From: Haematobia irritans
Lineage: Eukaryota > Arthropoda > Insecta > Diptera > Muscidae
Assembly: GCF_050003625.1 (NCBI RefSeq)
Contig: NC_134398.1
Span: forward strand, 196,981,700-197,045,699
Direction of reading: 5' to 3'
Length of the DNA: 64,000 nt
Shown here: piece after piece, positions 34,789 through 47,008 of the stretch
How positions within the stretch are numbered: the first letter of the stretch is position 1
Layout of the letters: every line of letters starts with the position of its first letter
Made by a program: the position numbers and the translations under genes
Notes under the pieces: generated by a model
What the model was told of the DNA's origin: nothing
What the model saw: only the letters and a program-made list of their open reading frames with translations
Databases searched by the model: none

Positions 34789-37700
34789 CACTGTTGCCAC
34801 AGTTGGTAGAATTCGAACAAAAATGGTACATATGTTACTGTTTGGTAGAATTTCTATAAAAATAAAATTTCAAAATAATTTTCTATAGAAAATCAAAACA
34901 ATTGACAAAATTTTCTATGAAAAAAATTTTGACAAAATTTTGTAGAAAAATAAAATTTTGACAAATTTTCCTATAGAAATATTATCTTAACAAAATTTTC
35001 TATAGAAAGAAACGTTTCTATAGAAATAAAATTTTGTCAAAATTTCATATTGAAATAAAATTTTGACAAAATTTTCACACAGAAATAAAGTTTTGATAAA
35101 ATTTACTATAGAAATAAAATTTTAACAAAATTTTCTATAGAAATAAAAATTTGACGAACTTTTCTACAGAAATAAAATTTTGACAAAAATTTCTATAGAA
35201 ATAAAATTTTGACAAAATTTTCTTCAGAAATAAAATTTTGACAAAATATTCATAGAATTAAAAGTTTGGCAAAATTTGCTATAGAAATAAAAATTTTGGC
35301 AAACTTTTCTATAGAAATAAAATTTTGGCAAAATTTTCTACAGACATAAAATTTTAAAAAAATTTCTTCAGAAATAAAATTTTGACAAAATATTCATAGA
35401 ATAAAAAGTTTGGCAAAATTTGCTATGGAAATAAAATTTTGACAAAATTTTCTATAGAAATAAAATTTTGACAAAATTTTCTACAGAAATAAAATTTTGG
35501 CAAAAAAAATTCTATCGAAATAAAATGTTGACAAATTTTTCTATAGAAATAAAATTAAAAAAAGTGCTATAAAAATAAAGCTTTGACAAAATTTTCTATA
35601 GAAATAAAGTTCTGACAAAATTTACTATAGAAATAAAATTTTAACAAAATTTTTTATAGAAATAAAATTTTGACAAAATTTTCTATAGAAATAAAATTTT
35701 GACAAAATTTTCTTCAGAAATAAAATTTTGACAAAATTTTCTTCAGAAATAAAATTTTGACAAAATTTTCTTCAGAAATAAAATTTTGACAAAATTTTCT
35801 TCAGAAATAAAATTTTGACAAAATATTTATAGAATTAAAAGTTTGGCAAAATTTCCTATAGAAATAAAATTTTGACAAACTTTTCTATAGAAATAAAATT
35901 TTGACAAAATTTTCTATAGGAATAACATTTTGACAAAATTTTCTTCAGAAATAAAATTTTGACAAAATATTCATAGAATTAAAAGTTTGGCAAAATTTGC
36001 TATAGAAATAAAATTTTGACAAAATTTTCTATAGAAATAAAAGTTTGACAAAATTTTCTATAGAAATAAAATTTTGACAAAATTTTCTACGGAAATAAAA
36101 TATTGGCAAAAAAAATTCTATCGAAATAAAATGTTGACAAATTTTTCTATAGAAATAAAATTTAAAAAAAAGTGCTATAAAAATAAAGCTTTGATAAAAT
36201 TTTCTATAGAAATAAAGTTCTGACAAAATTTACTATAGAAATAAAATTTTAACAAAATTTTTTATAGAAATAAAATTTTGACAAAATTTTCTATAGAAAT
36301 AAAATTTTGACAAAATTTTCTTCAGAAATAAAATTTTGACAAAATTTTCTTCAGAAATAAAATTTTGACAAAATATTCAGAGAATTAAAAGTTTGGCAAA
36401 ATTTTCTATAGAAATAAAATTTTGACAAAATTTTCTATAGAAATAAAATTTTGACAAAATTTTCTTCAGAAATAAAATTTTGACAAAATTTTCTTCAGAA
36501 ACAAAATTTTGACAAAATTTTCTTCAGAAATAAAATTTTGACAAAATATTCATAGAATTAAAAGTTTGGCAAAATTTGTTACAGAAATAAAATTTTGACA
36601 AACTTTTCTATAGAAATAAAATTTTGACAAAATTTTCTTCAGAAATAAAATTTTGACAAAATATTCATAGAATTAAAAGTTTGGCAGAATTTGCTATAGA
36701 AATAAAATTTTAACAAAATTTTCTACAGAAATAAAATTTTGGCAAAATATTTTCTGTAGAAATAAAATTTTGACAAAATGTTCTATAAAAATAAACTTTA
36801 TTTTTTTTATTTACAAAATTTTCATAGAATTAAAATTTTGACAAAGTTTTCATGGAATTAAAATTTTGACAAAATTTTCTATAGAAATAAAATTTTGACA
36901 AAATTTTCTATAGAAATAAAATTTTGACAAAATTTTCTATAGAAATAAAATTTTGACGAAATTTTTTATAGAAATAAAATTTTGACAAAATTTTCTATAG
37001 AAATAAAATGTTGACAAACTTTTCTATAGAAATAAAATTTTGAAAAAATTTTCTATAGAAATAAAATTTTGATAAAATTTTCTTCAGAAATAAAATGTTG
37101 ACAAAATTTTCATAGAATTAAAAGATTGGCAAAATTTGCTATAGAAATAAAATTTTGACGAACTTCTCTATAGAAATATAATGTTGACAAAATTTTCTAT
37201 AAAAACAAAATTTTTACAAAATTTTCTACAGAAATAAAATTTTAGCAACAAATTTTCTATCGAAATAAAATGTTGACAAATTTTTCTATAGAAATAAAAT
37301 TTTAACAAAAATTTCTATAGAAATAAAATTTTTACTACATTTCATATAGAAATAAAATTTTGACAAAATTTTCTATAGAAATAAAATTTTGACCAAATTT
37401 TCTATAGAAATAAAATTTTGGCAATTTCTATAAAAATAAAATTGTGACAAAATTTTCTATAGGAATAAAATTTTGATAAAATTTTCTATAGGAATAAAAT
37501 TTTGATAAAATTTTCTATAGAAATAACATTTTGACAAAATTTCTTATAAAATTAAAATTTTCGCAATAAAATTTTGACAAAATTTTTTATAGAAATAAAA
37601 TTTTGACACAATTTTGTATAATTTTTACAGAATTTTGTATAGAAATAAAATTTTGACAGAATTTTCTGTAGAAATAAAATGCTATAGAAACAAATTGACA

Positions 37701-37984
37701 AAATTTCCTACAAAATTAAAATTTTGACAGAATTGTGTATAAAATAAAATGTTGACAAAATTTTCTATAGAAAAAAAATGCTGACACAATTTTCTATAAT
37801 TTTTACAGAATTTTCTATTCAAATAAAATGCTGACAACATTTCCTATATAAACGAATTGACAAAATTGTATATAGAAATTAAATTTTCTATAGAAATAAA
37901 ATTTTGACAAATAAGATATTTTTGTTTGGTAGTTTCGTGGTAAAATTTTTCCACATTTTGGTAGATTAGTTTTGGCTCGAATGG
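34789..37984 (-). mobile_element. hAT-like non-autonomous element made of 29-bp minisatellite, copy 1
   Basis: On the plus strand it starts CACTGTTGCCACAGTTGG and ends TTTTGGCTCGAATGG, flanked by TTGCAGT at 34782-34788 and 37985-37991. In reverse orientation its lead (CCATTCGAGCC, TAATCTACCAAA) and tail (ATTCTACCAAACAGTAACA, then GGCAACAGTG) correspond to the lead and tail of the element at 42466-47000. Between them lie about 105 units of the 29-bp repeat, with GACAAAATTTTCTATAGAAA the commonest phrase. There is no coding capacity. The right end has lost about 8 bp of its inverted repeat. hAT affinity rests on duplication size only. Confidence 0.7.
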
Positions 37985-37991
37985 TTGCAGT

Positions 37992-38882
37992 ACGCAACCA
38001 CCCAAATGGCAGTACGCAAAGTGAATGGGAAGTTGAGCATTTGGACCAATCTCGGGGGATCAAGCTTAAAACAACACCTTATTATCCTTGACCAAGGCAT
38101 TTTGTGCAAAATCATTTCAAATTTGTGCAAATTCATTTCAATTTAGGAACACGAGGCAGAAAAATACTAACCACATTTGGTCCAATATTTTGAAAAACTA
38201 TTTCCTTTGTATTTTCTAACAATAATGTTGACTTGAACATATTTTAATCGCTTGCCTAAATTTCAAGAGTATACCATACGCTCCCATTTATGTATGGCCC
38301 GGAATACACGTTCGTTTCTACGCATTTGCTCAAACACACATTGTACGTGAGCGTTTGCATACGCACACATTACTAATACATACATATATGTACTTTTGAT
38401 ATATGTGTGTGGATGTATGCGTATCCCAGCGGGAAAATTGCGAAGTACCGCAAAAATCATGCCTTCTTAGCCCATGATTTTGGGATCCTTAACACCTTCC
38501 CATATGCCTTCTCCTATCATGCATTCTATAATGCCTTGCACTTCCTTTCTAAAAAATGCCCGCACACATTATTCTGTGCCTTCTTTGGGAATTGGAAAAA
38601 GAAGGACCTACATTGTTGTTATAAGAACGAAAATTCAGTTTTACAGACAGTTTTAATCAAATTTTTAATTCGTGAAATTGAATCTGACTTTAGGTGAAAG
38701 TAAAAGCAATATTTCTTCCTTGGAGTTAAAGAAGCAAACAAATTGTCTTTGATAGATCAGCTCGCCCATTCTCTCCAGTAATTTTGACAACTTGTTTCAC
38801 GGTATGAAATTGAAATCTTGTTTAATGTGAATCGTAAAAAACAATAGGAAAACACGAATTAACTCATTCTCATATTAAACAA
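37992..38882. other. No gene seen; partial CCCAGCGGG-ended repeat
   Basis: Contains CCCAGCGGGAAAATTGCG at 38425 leading to AAAAATCATGCCTTC. The same pair of motifs occurs inverted at 41520-41734. A 96-codon frame (38407-38697, plus) covers this and shows no domain. Confidence 0.45.
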
Positions 38883-39119
38883 ATAAGGAAAGTCTAAAGT
38901 CGGGCGGGCGAGCTATATATTATACCCTTCACCACTAAGTATGCCAATATCTTAACACCTTCAAATTTGTTAGGAGCTATATAAAGGTTTATGTTATTTT
39001 CCCATATACAAATATTTAAATATGAACCGATTTGGGCATTTTTTTTTAACATTCACAAAATGTTTAGACTCAAAATTTAAGTTGGTTTATGACCCGGACG
39101 GACAACAATGTTAGTAAAA
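38883..39119 (-). mobile_element. HINE-B copy 6, 3' fragment (reverse)
   Basis: AAATAAGGAAAGTCTAAAGT, CGGGCGGGCGAGC, TTATACCCTTCACCACT and TTAACACCTTCAAATTTG, ending at GTTAGTAAAAA. The next HINE-B copy begins at exactly that A run. Confidence 0.65.
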
Positions 39120-40582
39120 ACCAAGTAAGGAAAGTCTAAAGCCGGGTGGGGCCGTCTCTATTATACCCTGCACCACTTTGTAAAACCACATTTTCGACAC
39201 TATATCAAATCCGTCAAATGTGTTGGGCGCTATATATGAAGGTTTTTGTCTGACTCCATCTGAACAAAATGTATAACCTATAGACTTAAAATTCAAGTCG
39301 GCTAATGCCCTGGGATGGTACACAATGTTAGTAAAAAAATATGGGAAACCTCTTAATCTGAACCAATTTTGAGGCAACTTCGCAAAAGTGTATTTATGAT
39401 TTATCGGTCGATAGATATGTATTAGAAATAAAGGAAAATTTGAGTCACTTTTACAAGTTTTCGACTTAGCAGTGGAGTTTTTATAAGGAAAATGTGGGTA
39501 TTTTGGTAATTTTTGCCCAAATCGGAAAAGCATATATGGAAGCTATATAGAAATCTGAACCGATTTTAACCATATTTGACATGCATTCTTACGGCCATTT
39601 TCATGAAGCTCCGTTAGGCTTTAACTCCCAGTTAACAGAAAATAAATTGCAAATATCTGCTCTCCGGTTAACTTTAACTGAAAATTTTTTGGCAGTTAAG
39701 TTCCTAACTGACATATGGAATATATAGGCAAAATGGCAGCTATGGCCATACTACGGTTTAACGGATCACTAACGGAGCTTCATGAAAATGGGGGTTAGTA
39801 TTTTAATTCTACTCCCTGTGCAAAATTTCACGTAAATCGGACTACAACTTTGAACTCTGTGGTCATATGACGAAAAATCGGACGAAAGATATATATATAG
39901 GAGCTATATCAAAATCTGAACCGATTTCAATTAAAATTCGCTCGCATATCCAGAACCATAATTCTACTCCCTGTGAAAAGTTTCAAGTAAATCGGGGTAA
40001 CTCTTTGGTCTCTGTGGGTATATGAGTCGAAATAGGTCGAAAGATATATTCGGGAACTATATCTAAATCTGAACCGATTTCAACTAAATTTGGTATATTT
40101 AACAATACTATTAAACGCACTCCTTGTGCAAAATTTGAAGCAAATCAGGGTAAAACTCTGGCTTTTAAGGCCATATAAGTCAAAATCGGACGAAAGATAT
40201 ATATGGGAGCTATATCTAATAATTTTGCATATTTGACGAGAGCCCCCAAATATTCGGCCTTGCGAATACGTTGATAAATACGTCAATTATGGCCATATCG
40301 GTGATAAATATATATGGCAGCTATATCTAAATCTGAACCGAAATCAATAGCGATTGTCTTTGAGCCAAGGTAAAACTCTGTGCCAAATTTGAGGACGATC
40401 GGATTTAAACTGCGACCTGTACTTTTCACACAAAATTACATATACAGACAGACGCACATCGCTAAATCGACTCAGAATTTACTTCTAAGACGACCGGTAT
40501 ACTAAACGACCATCTTGGCGTTACATACAAATGCACAAACTTATTATACCCTGTACCACAGTAGTGGTAAAGGGTATAAAAA
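39120..40582 (-). mobile_element. HINE-B copy 7 (reverse), complete, with nested MITE
   Basis: CCAAGTAAGGAAAGTCTAAA, hairpin-like GCCGGGTGGGGCC, TTATACCCTGCACCACTTTG, reversed units with CTGAACCGATTT and TATATGGGAGCTATATC, a short GACAGACGCAC tract near 40445, and the 5' hairpin ending GTGGTAAAGGGTATAAAA. A 203-bp PIF-like MITE lies in one unit. Confidence 0.8.
39592..39794 (+). mobile_element. PIF/Harbinger-like MITE, copy 1 (TTA duplication)
   Basis: Ends CGGCCATTTTCATGAAGCTC and GAGCTTCATGAAAATGGGGG are inverted repeats, flanked by TTA at 39589-39591 and 39795-39797. The body contains GTTAACTTTAACTG-type palindromic words. A TTA/TAA duplication of three bases is characteristic of PIF/Harbinger. 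It sits in a HINE-B unit, so it is younger than that copy. Confidence 0.8.
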
Positions 40583-42457
40583 CGAACTAAAAATAAGAAC
40601 AAAATCATTGGCATTTCATTCTATTTTTTGGAATCGTACGAAAATTTTCTTTTGCTTTAATTCATATGGAATTTATGCTTGCTTTAGTTCATATGGAATT
40701 TATAAAATGTTTGAGACATACTTACAAACAACGAAAATTTCATTGGGATGTGGAAAATTTCGAAAAAAAAAAATAAATTTAACTACAAACAAATAATCAA
40801 TAGTTATCAATAATTATTGTGCAATAAAAATAAGTTAAATTTAGCGTTCGGCTAACTACGGATTTTTTCGGTGTAGTAATATCGACTTTTCATTTTCCCC
40901 TAATCAAGTATATATACACTGTATATAGTCGGAAATAGATATTTTGTTGTGCTACGGACGGAATGACAAATTTATTATACCCCCAATACCATTCTGTGAC
41001 GTCAGGTATAAAAAGGATTTCATACTCATTCTTTGTTGGCTGCCAAGCTATTAATTTACTTATTTCTAGTTACTCCTAACTTTGGCCTTCTAGAAGGCAT
41101 TCTCTGTAACATATAAAAGATCCGATACCCATTATACGTTCACTTCCAACAGAAGGGAACGCGGAATGACCTCACGTGTAGCTTAAGTTTACCTTTTGGT
41201 GCCAACATCACTTAAATGTCTCGTAGGTCAGTGGATGAGTGTAGGACTATCAATAACGAGGACCCCGGTTCAAATCCCGAAGGAGCAGAAAAATAAAAAT
41301 ACACTTGAGGTAAATATTAAAATCACAAAAATAAGATAAACTGTATAGGAAAAGTAAGTCAAATTAAATTCTAACGTAAAAGGTATGAGGGCAAATGTTC
41401 AGTTCATAGATAACCTTGCCTTCAAAATATTTATTTTTACACGCTTTCTTAAATATTTATTTTTACACGCTTTCTTTTATGCCTTCCTGTCCAGGCCTTT
41501 TTGAGGGCCTTTTTTGGAAGGCATGATTTTTGTACTTAGTATGAAGGCCTGATAACATGGCATCGACGACACCACCTCTAGAAGGCATACGAATAGAAGC
41601 GAGAGGCAAGGCCTTGGCCTCCAATCCAATCCAATGTTATTTTGAAATGAACACGTAATGCAGCGCCCAGGCCTTATAGCTACCCGGACAGCACTTCCAT
41701 CATCGATTCCACGTCGCTTCCATTTCCCGCTGGGTACATAAATGCATGCTATCGTATGCGTGTCAAACTTACAAGTATTTTCAAAATGTTTACATTTTCG
41801 TGGTAGAATAATAAAAAATATTTACTATGTAAATGTACACATGACTAAAGCACACTCACACACACACACTGTCATCCACAATAGTCTGTGTTAGCTTTTG
41901 GAAAATAATGTGAGTGGCATACGTATGCAGAATATGCTCTCTCACTATCCTCACCGCATTCTCCGTATTTCCGGGGGCATGAGGATATATTTACAAAATT
42001 CAAGACAAGTTAATGTTTCCATGCGAAAAAAAGTAACAAACCTCAACTATTTTTGTTGTGACTTATTTAGGCAAGGCATATTCACATTATTGTTGCGCCT
42101 GCTGCTATCGTTGCTACATTCGATACTAAAAGTACGGTGGGCGAATTTAGACAATAGAAGCATTGTTATTTAGGAATCTACGCAATGTATTTTGTGATTG
42201 TACTGAATTGTGATATTCTGCCGATATATAGGTTTTATGAAAATTATTTTAGCGTTGAATGTGTTAAATATTGTTTAATGGAAACAGCACATAGAATTAT
42301 GCTTCAAATTTTCTGACAAATGTTTCGGAAATTTAAAAACTTCCTCAAATTTTCGTTTGAAATATTTCAGAAGATCGGTGTTTATGGAAAAAGTAGTATT
42401 CAATTTAATTTACCTCGAGAGGCTTTGTGAATGATAACTCACAAACACCAAAAATGG
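40583..42457. other. Mixed non-coding DNA: shared neighbour sequence, HINE-A scrap, GGCCTT-rich repeat
   Basis: 40600-40860 (AAAATCATTGGC, GGAATCGTACGAAAATTTTC, AAGTTAAATTTAGCGTT) recurs inverted at 49107-49383. About 40885-41012 is a reversed HINE-A 5' core (AAGTATATATACACTG, ACGGAATGACAAA, TTATACCCCC). 41470-41734 is rich in GGCCTT/AAGGCC and GCCTTC words and ends TTTCCCGCTGGG. A tRNA-like motif is listed separately. A CA tract lies at 41858-41871. No gene. Confidence 0.55.
41217..41290 (+). other. tRNA-derived sequence with box A and box B motifs
   Basis: TAGGTCAGTGG matches Pol III box A at most positions and GGTTCAAATCC matches box B. They are spaced as in a tRNA gene (about 40 nt apart). 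Acceptor and T stems pair poorly, and an A-rich stretch (AGAAAAATAAAAATAC) follows. It is not a functional tRNA; a SINE head is more likely. Confidence 0.4.
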
Positions 42458-42465
42458 TTCATGGT

Positions 42466-45400
42466 CACGGTTGCCACTCGAGCTACTTTTTAATTTATAT
42501 TTCTATAAAAAATTTTGTCAAAATTTTATTTCTATCGAAAAATTGTTCAACATATTATTTCTATATAAAATTTACTTCTGTCGAAAACTTTTGTCAAAAT
42601 TTTATTTCTATAGAAAACGTTGTTAAACTTTTTTATTTCTAGGGAAAATTTTGCCAAAATTTTATTTTTATCGATAATTTTGACAAAATGTTATTTCTAT
42701 TGAAAATTTTGTCAAAATTGTATTTCTATAGAACATTTTGTCAAAATTTTAATTCTATGAAAAATTTGGTCAAAATTTTATTTCTATAGAAAATTTGGTT
42801 AAAATTTTATTTCTGTAGAAAATGTTGTCAAAATTTCTTTTCTACACAGATGGAAGTTTCGTTAAAATTTTATTTCTATAGAAAAACTTGTCAAAATGTT
42901 ATTTCTGTAAAAATTTTTTTCAAAATTATATTTCCGTAGAAAATTTTATCAAAATTTTATTTCTATAGAAAATTTTGTCAAATTTTTTTTTTCTAAAGAA
43001 AATTTTGTCAAAATTTTATTTCTATAGAAAATTTTGTCAAAATTTTATTTCTATAGAAACTTTGTCCAATTTTTATTTCTGTAGAAAAATTCGTCAAAAT
43101 TTTATTTATATATAAAATTTTGTCACAATTTCAATTCTATAGAAAATATTATCAAAATTTTACTTTATGTAGAACAAATGTTTGTCAAAATTTTATTTCT
43201 ATATAAAATTTTGTTCAAATTTTATTTCTACAGAAAATTTTGTCAACATTTGATTTCTATAGAAAATTTTGTTAAAATTTTATTTTTATAGAAAATTTAT
43301 TCACAATTTTATTTCTATAGAAAATTTTGTCAAAAATTTTGTGTCTATAGAAAATTTTGTCAAAATTTTTGTCCTATAGAGAATTTTGTTAAAATTTTTA
43401 TTCTATAGATAATTTTGTTAACATTTTATTTCTACAGATGAATTTGTCTAAATTTTTTTTCTATAGAAAATTTTGTCGAAATTTTATTTCTATAGAAAAT
43501 TTTGTCAAAATTTTTTCTCTACAGAAAATTTTGTCCAAATTTTATGTCAATAGAAAATTTTGCCAAGATTTTATTTTTATAAAAAATTTTGTCAAAATTT
43601 TATCTCTATAGAAAATGTTGTCAAAATTCTTTTTTGGAAAATTTTATTAAAATTTTTTTTTCTATAGAAAATTTTGTCAAAATTTTATTTCTATACAAAA
43701 TTTTGTCAAAATTTTATTATACCCTAAACCACATAGTGGTCCATGTATTTGTTGTTCACAGGATTCCGGTCGCAATTATGAACCAATTGTGATGAAATTT
43801 GGTACAGGGAGTTTTATGGGCACAAGGACAAACGCTATTGAATTTGGAAGTAATCGGATCAAATTTAGATATAGCTTCTATATATATATATATATATATA
43901 TATCGCCCGATTTCGACAAATGGGGTCACGTTGCGCTTTTTTTCAAACGGATCGTCACCAAATTTGGCGATAGGTAATCTTTTCTATCGCCCTTCAAGTC
44001 TGCAAAATTTCATTCAAATCGGTTCAGATTTAGATATAGCTCTCATATATATGTATCGCCCGATTTTCCCAAATTTGGTCACAAAACCTTTATTTATCTA
44101 CCGATCTTACTCAAAGTTGGCTAAATATAATCTTCTGTAGCACTAACTATATGTGCAAAAAATCATCGCAATCGGTTCAGATTTAGCTATAGCTCCTATA
44201 TATATGTACCGCCCGATTTTTCTAAATTTGGCCATAAAACCCTTTTTTATCAACCGATCTTACCCAAATTTGGCTAAATGTAGTCTTCTATAGCAATTAC
44301 TATATGTGCAAAAAATCATCGAAATCGGTTCAGATTTAGATATAGCTCTCATATATATGTATAGCCCGATTTTCCCAAATTTGGCCATAGAACCCTTATT
44401 TATTAACCGATCTTACTAAAAGTTGGCTAGATCCAGTCCTCTATAGCACTAACTATATGTGTAAAATTTCATCGAAATCGGTTCAGATGTAGATATAGCT
44501 GCCATATATGTATCACCCGATTTTGAAAAATTCGCCCCTAATAAACTTATGTTTGACCATACAGGCCTCATTTCTTAACTGATCTTACTCAAATTTTGCA
44601 CAAGGTAACCTTTTGTGGTATTAATCAAACCCGCAAAATATTATGCAAATTGGTTCAGATTTAGATATAGTTTTCATATATATGCATCGCTCGATTTTCC
44701 CAAATTTGGCCATAGTACTCTTATTTATTAACCAATGTTACTCAAATTTCAAATTTTGATGTACTAGCCGATCGTACTTATACGTACTTGTAGCTCTTAC
44801 ATAAGAATATTGCTCGATTTTTACAAATTTGTATTTATTGCCCACACTAATTTAACTATTTTCTAATGGGCTAATAATAATGGGCTCAATATTAGTGGCA
44901 TACTAACTCCGCAGGTGCAATATCAAAACAGCCAGTGTTGCTAGAAGTAGGGGAAATTCCCTATATGTAGGGTTTTTCTAATATTTAGCGTCTTGTAGAG
45001 ACGTAGGGCAACAATGTAGGACATTTTCACTCAACACAAGGCTTGCTCTTTAACAATGTGTGGTAAACTTTATTCCCGTAGATAATTTTGTCAACATTTT
45101 ATTTCTATAGAACATTTTGTCAAAATTGTATTTCTATAGAAATTTTATTTCTGTGGAATTTTTTCTATATATGGGAAAGTAGGGACCTTTTTTTGTCCTT
45201 GTAGGGTAAACCGAACATTTTCCCTGGCAACATTGACTATGAGCTATAGTCACATTGATACAAAGCACCCATAGACATGTACCCCTTAATTTTCTTAAAT
45301 ATGCAACTGCGGTTTATCTCCCAGACCTATATGTTACCCCACAAATGCTTATGATTACTAATTCTGTAATGGTGGTTTAGGGTATGATATAGTCGGCCCC

Positions 45401-47000
45401 GCCCGACTCTCTACTTTACTTACTTGTTTCTATAAATGATTTTGTCCAAATTTTACTTCTATAGAAAATTATGTCAAAATTTTTTTTTCTGTAGAAAATT
45501 TTGTTAAAATTTTAATTACATAGAACATTTTGTCAAAATTTTATTCCTAAAGAAAATGTTGCCAAAATTTTATTTTTATAGAAAGTTTTATCAAAATTTT
45601 ATTTCTATAGAAAATTTTGTCAAAATTTTATTTCTATAGAAAATTTTGTCAAAATTTTATTTCTATAGATAATTTTGTCAAAATTTTATTTCTATTGATG
45701 AATTTGTCTAAATTTTATTTCTATAGAACATTTTGTCAAAATTTTATTTCTACATAAAATTTTGTCAAAATTTTATTTCTATAGAAAATTTTGTCAAAAT
45801 TTTATTTCTATAGATGATTTTGTCCAATTTTCCTTTTCTATAGAAAATTTTGTCAAAATTTTATTTCTACATAAAATTTTGTCCAAATTTTATGTCAATA
45901 GAAAATTTTGTCAAAATTTTATTTCTGTAGAAAATTTTGTCAAAATTGTATCTCTATAGAAAATGTTTTCAAAATTTTATTTTTTTTTGAAAATTTTGTT
46001 AAAATTTTATTTCTATAGAAAATCTTGTCAAAATTTTATTTCTATACAAAATTTTGTCAAAATTTTATTTCTATAGATGATTTTGTCCAGTTTTTCTTTT
46101 CTATAGAAAATCTTGTCAAAACTTTATTTTACAGAAAATTTTGTCGAAATTTTATTTCTACAGAAAATTTTGTCCAAATTTTATGTCAATAGAATATTTT
46201 ATCAAAATTTTATTTCTATAGAAAATTTTGTCAAAATTTTATCTCTATAGAACATGTTTTCAAAATTTTATTTATTTTTGTGAAAATTTTGTTAAAATTT
46301 TATTTCCAGAGAAAATTTTGTCTAAATTTATTTCTATAGAAAATTTTGTCAAAATTTTATTTCTATAGAAAATTTTGTCAAAATTTTATTTCTATAGAAA
46401 GTTTTGTCAAAATTTTATTTCTATAGAAAATTTTGTCAAAATGCCATTTCTATAGAAAATTTTTTCAAAATTGTATTGCTATAGAAATGTGTTTCAAAAT
46501 TTTATTGCTATAGAATTTTTTTTCAAAATTTTATTTCTATCGAAAATTTTGTCAAAATTTTATTTCTTTGGAAAATTTTAAAAATTTTTTTTTTTCTATG
46601 GAAGTTGCGTTAAAATTTTTTTCTATAGAAAATTTTGTTAAAATTTTATTTCTATAGAAAATTTTGTTAAAATTTTATTTCTATAGAAAATTTTGTAAAA
46701 TTTTTATTCTTGGATAACTTTTTCAACATTTTATTTCTATAGAAAATTTTGTAAAACTTTGTCAAAATTTTATTTCTAAAAAAAATTCTGTAGAAAATTT
46801 TGTCAAAAGTTTATTTTTATATTTTTTGTGAAATATTTATTTCTATAGAAAATGTTGTCAAATTTTGTTTTGTATAGAAATTTATGTAAAAATTTTGTTT
46901 TCTTTAGAAAATTTTGTTAAAATTGTATATCCACCAAAAAAATCAAAAATTCTACCGGACAGTAACAAATCTTACCTATGGTAGATTTCTAGCAACCGTG
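42466..47000 (+). mobile_element. hAT-like non-autonomous element made of 29-bp minisatellite, copy 2
   Basis: It starts CACGGTTGCCACTCGAGC and ends GGTAGATTTCTAGCAACCGTG-type sequence; the terminal CACGGTTGC and GCAACCGTG are perfect inverted repeats. A perfect 8-bp duplication, TTCATGGT, flanks it at 42458-42465 and 47001-47008. The interior is about 95 units of the 29-bp minisatellite, split by a HINE-D insertion (43716-45429). Eight-base duplications are typical of hAT elements. No transposase is present. Frames of 60-70 codons rich in FYRKFCQNFIS come from the minisatellite. Confidence 0.85.
43716..45429 (+). mobile_element. HINE-D (family-B variant), nested in the minisatellite element
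   Basis: 5' TATTATACCCTAAACCACAT, then array units anchored by ATCGGTTCAGATTTAG at 44018, 44171, 44324 and 44477, each 153 bp apart. CCCGATTTTCCCAAATTTGG distinguishes it from HINE-B. The 3' end has AGTCGGCCCCGCCCGACT and TTACTTACTTGTTTC. No GTCY tract is present. Host units on either side (GTCAAAATTTTAT and TCTATAAATGATTTTG) join cleanly once it is removed. A 300-bp insert at about 44933-45235 has CAGTGTTGC and GCAACATTG ends and a few 29-bp units. Confidence 0.8.
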
Positions 47001-47008
47001 TTCATGGT

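Noticed and set aside
34789..37984. CRISPR-like regular array of 29-bp units
   Set aside because: Units are contiguous with no unique spacers, the context is a fly genome with transposons, and no cas gene is present.
38407..38697. 96-codon plus-strand frame
   Set aside because: Overlaps a repeated CCCAGCGGG/GCCTTC element, has no domain, and an alternative frame overlaps it.
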